Origin: Pseudomonadota bacterium
GTDB taxonomy: Bacteria > Pseudomonadota > Gammaproteobacteria > Xanthomonadales > Xanthomonadaceae
NCBI GenBank assembly: GCA_023453655.1
Contig: JAEXTE010000354.1
Span: 1 to 8,071 of the forward strand
Reading direction: 5' to 3'
Length of the DNA stretch: 8,071 nt
Positions 8,005 to 8,071 of this stretch are shown here, piece after piece. Positions within the stretch are counted from its first letter, which is position 1, and every line of letters starts with the position of its first letter. The notes below the pieces were generated by a model. The model had not been told where the DNA came from. It ran no database searches and saw only the letters and a program-made list of their open reading frames with translations. The translations under genes were made by a program, and so were the position numbers.

Positions 8005-8071
8005 TGGGCGCGAACCGGCTCGCCGGTCGCGAAAATGCAATGCGGTGCGGTGCCAGTCCCCGACGCTGCGT
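8005..8071 (+). ncRNA. Possible 5' part of a cobalamin-riboswitch-like leader, cut by window edge
   Basis: A 9-bp stem with one bulged A (8009-8018 with 8023-8031, loop CTCG) is followed at once by GAAAATGCAATGCGGTGC (8031-8048) and, further on, GACGCTGCG. The order hairpin, GAAAA, xxxAA, GCGGTG, CC, then CTGC resembles the cobalamin-riboswitch core (GAAAAGGGAA..GGTG..CC..CTGCCCCCGCAACTGT). GGG is replaced by TGC and the following CCC by GCG, which would still pair if these segments face each other. The diagnostic CCGCAACTGT segment would fall just outside the window. The regulated gene would be on the + strand to the right. No protein-coding gene is seen in 7917-8071. Confidence 0.35.

Noticed and set aside
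8009..8031. Hairpin as an intrinsic terminator
   Set aside because: Neither strand has a T-tract after the stem: the + strand continues with GAAAA and the - strand with G/C. It fits better as a leader-RNA stem.
8035..8057. Sigma-54-like promoter on the - strand (TGGCAC ... TTGCA) upstream of the peptidase gene
   Set aside because: The two elements are four bases further apart than the strict -24/-12 spacing allows, so it cannot be a working sigma-54 promoter as read.

Overview
The window is GC-rich (roughly 70% G+C by eye), with dense codon-biased genes and short gaps. The protein sequences (GlmU, the NtrC-type regulator, the DmpA-like peptidase) look like a gammaproteobacterium of the Xanthomonadaceae (Lysobacter / Luteimonas / Pseudoxanthomonas type). 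This placement is from recognition only, not a search.

Left region (1-4661, all + strand, probably one operon entering from the left): the C-terminal end of one FtsX/MacB-type ABC permease, a second complete FtsX/MacB-type permease (213-1445), a small probably exported NTF2-like protein started by GTG (1457-1963), an NtrC-family sigma-54-dependent response regulator (2003-3343) and its HAMP-PAS histidine kinase (3345-4661). Gaps are 24, 11, 39 and 1 bp. The kinase has two membrane helices with almost no extracytoplasmic loop. It therefore probably does not bind a periplasmic ligand by itself, and it may sense the membrane or the co-encoded transporter. The ATPase and the membrane-fusion subunit expected for such an exporter would lie left of the window.

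Middle region (4662-6353): a 153-bp convergent gap holds two imperfect ~51-bp direct repeats, each with a small hairpin. Next comes glmU on the - strand (4815-6182), encoding the bifunctional enzyme that makes UDP-GlcNAc for peptidoglycan and LPS. A ~171-bp divergent promoter region follows.

Right region (6354-8071): a small four-helix GtrA-family membrane protein (+ strand, 6354-6737) converges with a signal-peptide-bearing P1-family (DmpA/BapA-type) self-cleaving aminopeptidase (- strand, 6753-7916). The last ~155 bp contain no gene. They hold a strong hairpin followed by a sequence resembling the start of a cobalamin-riboswitch core, read on the + strand and cut off by the window edge.

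I see no CRISPR array, prophage, transposase, tRNA or rRNA. The most interesting items are the transporter plus short-loop kinase plus sigma-54 regulator module with its embedded exported NTF2-like protein, and the truncated riboswitch-like sequence at the right edge.
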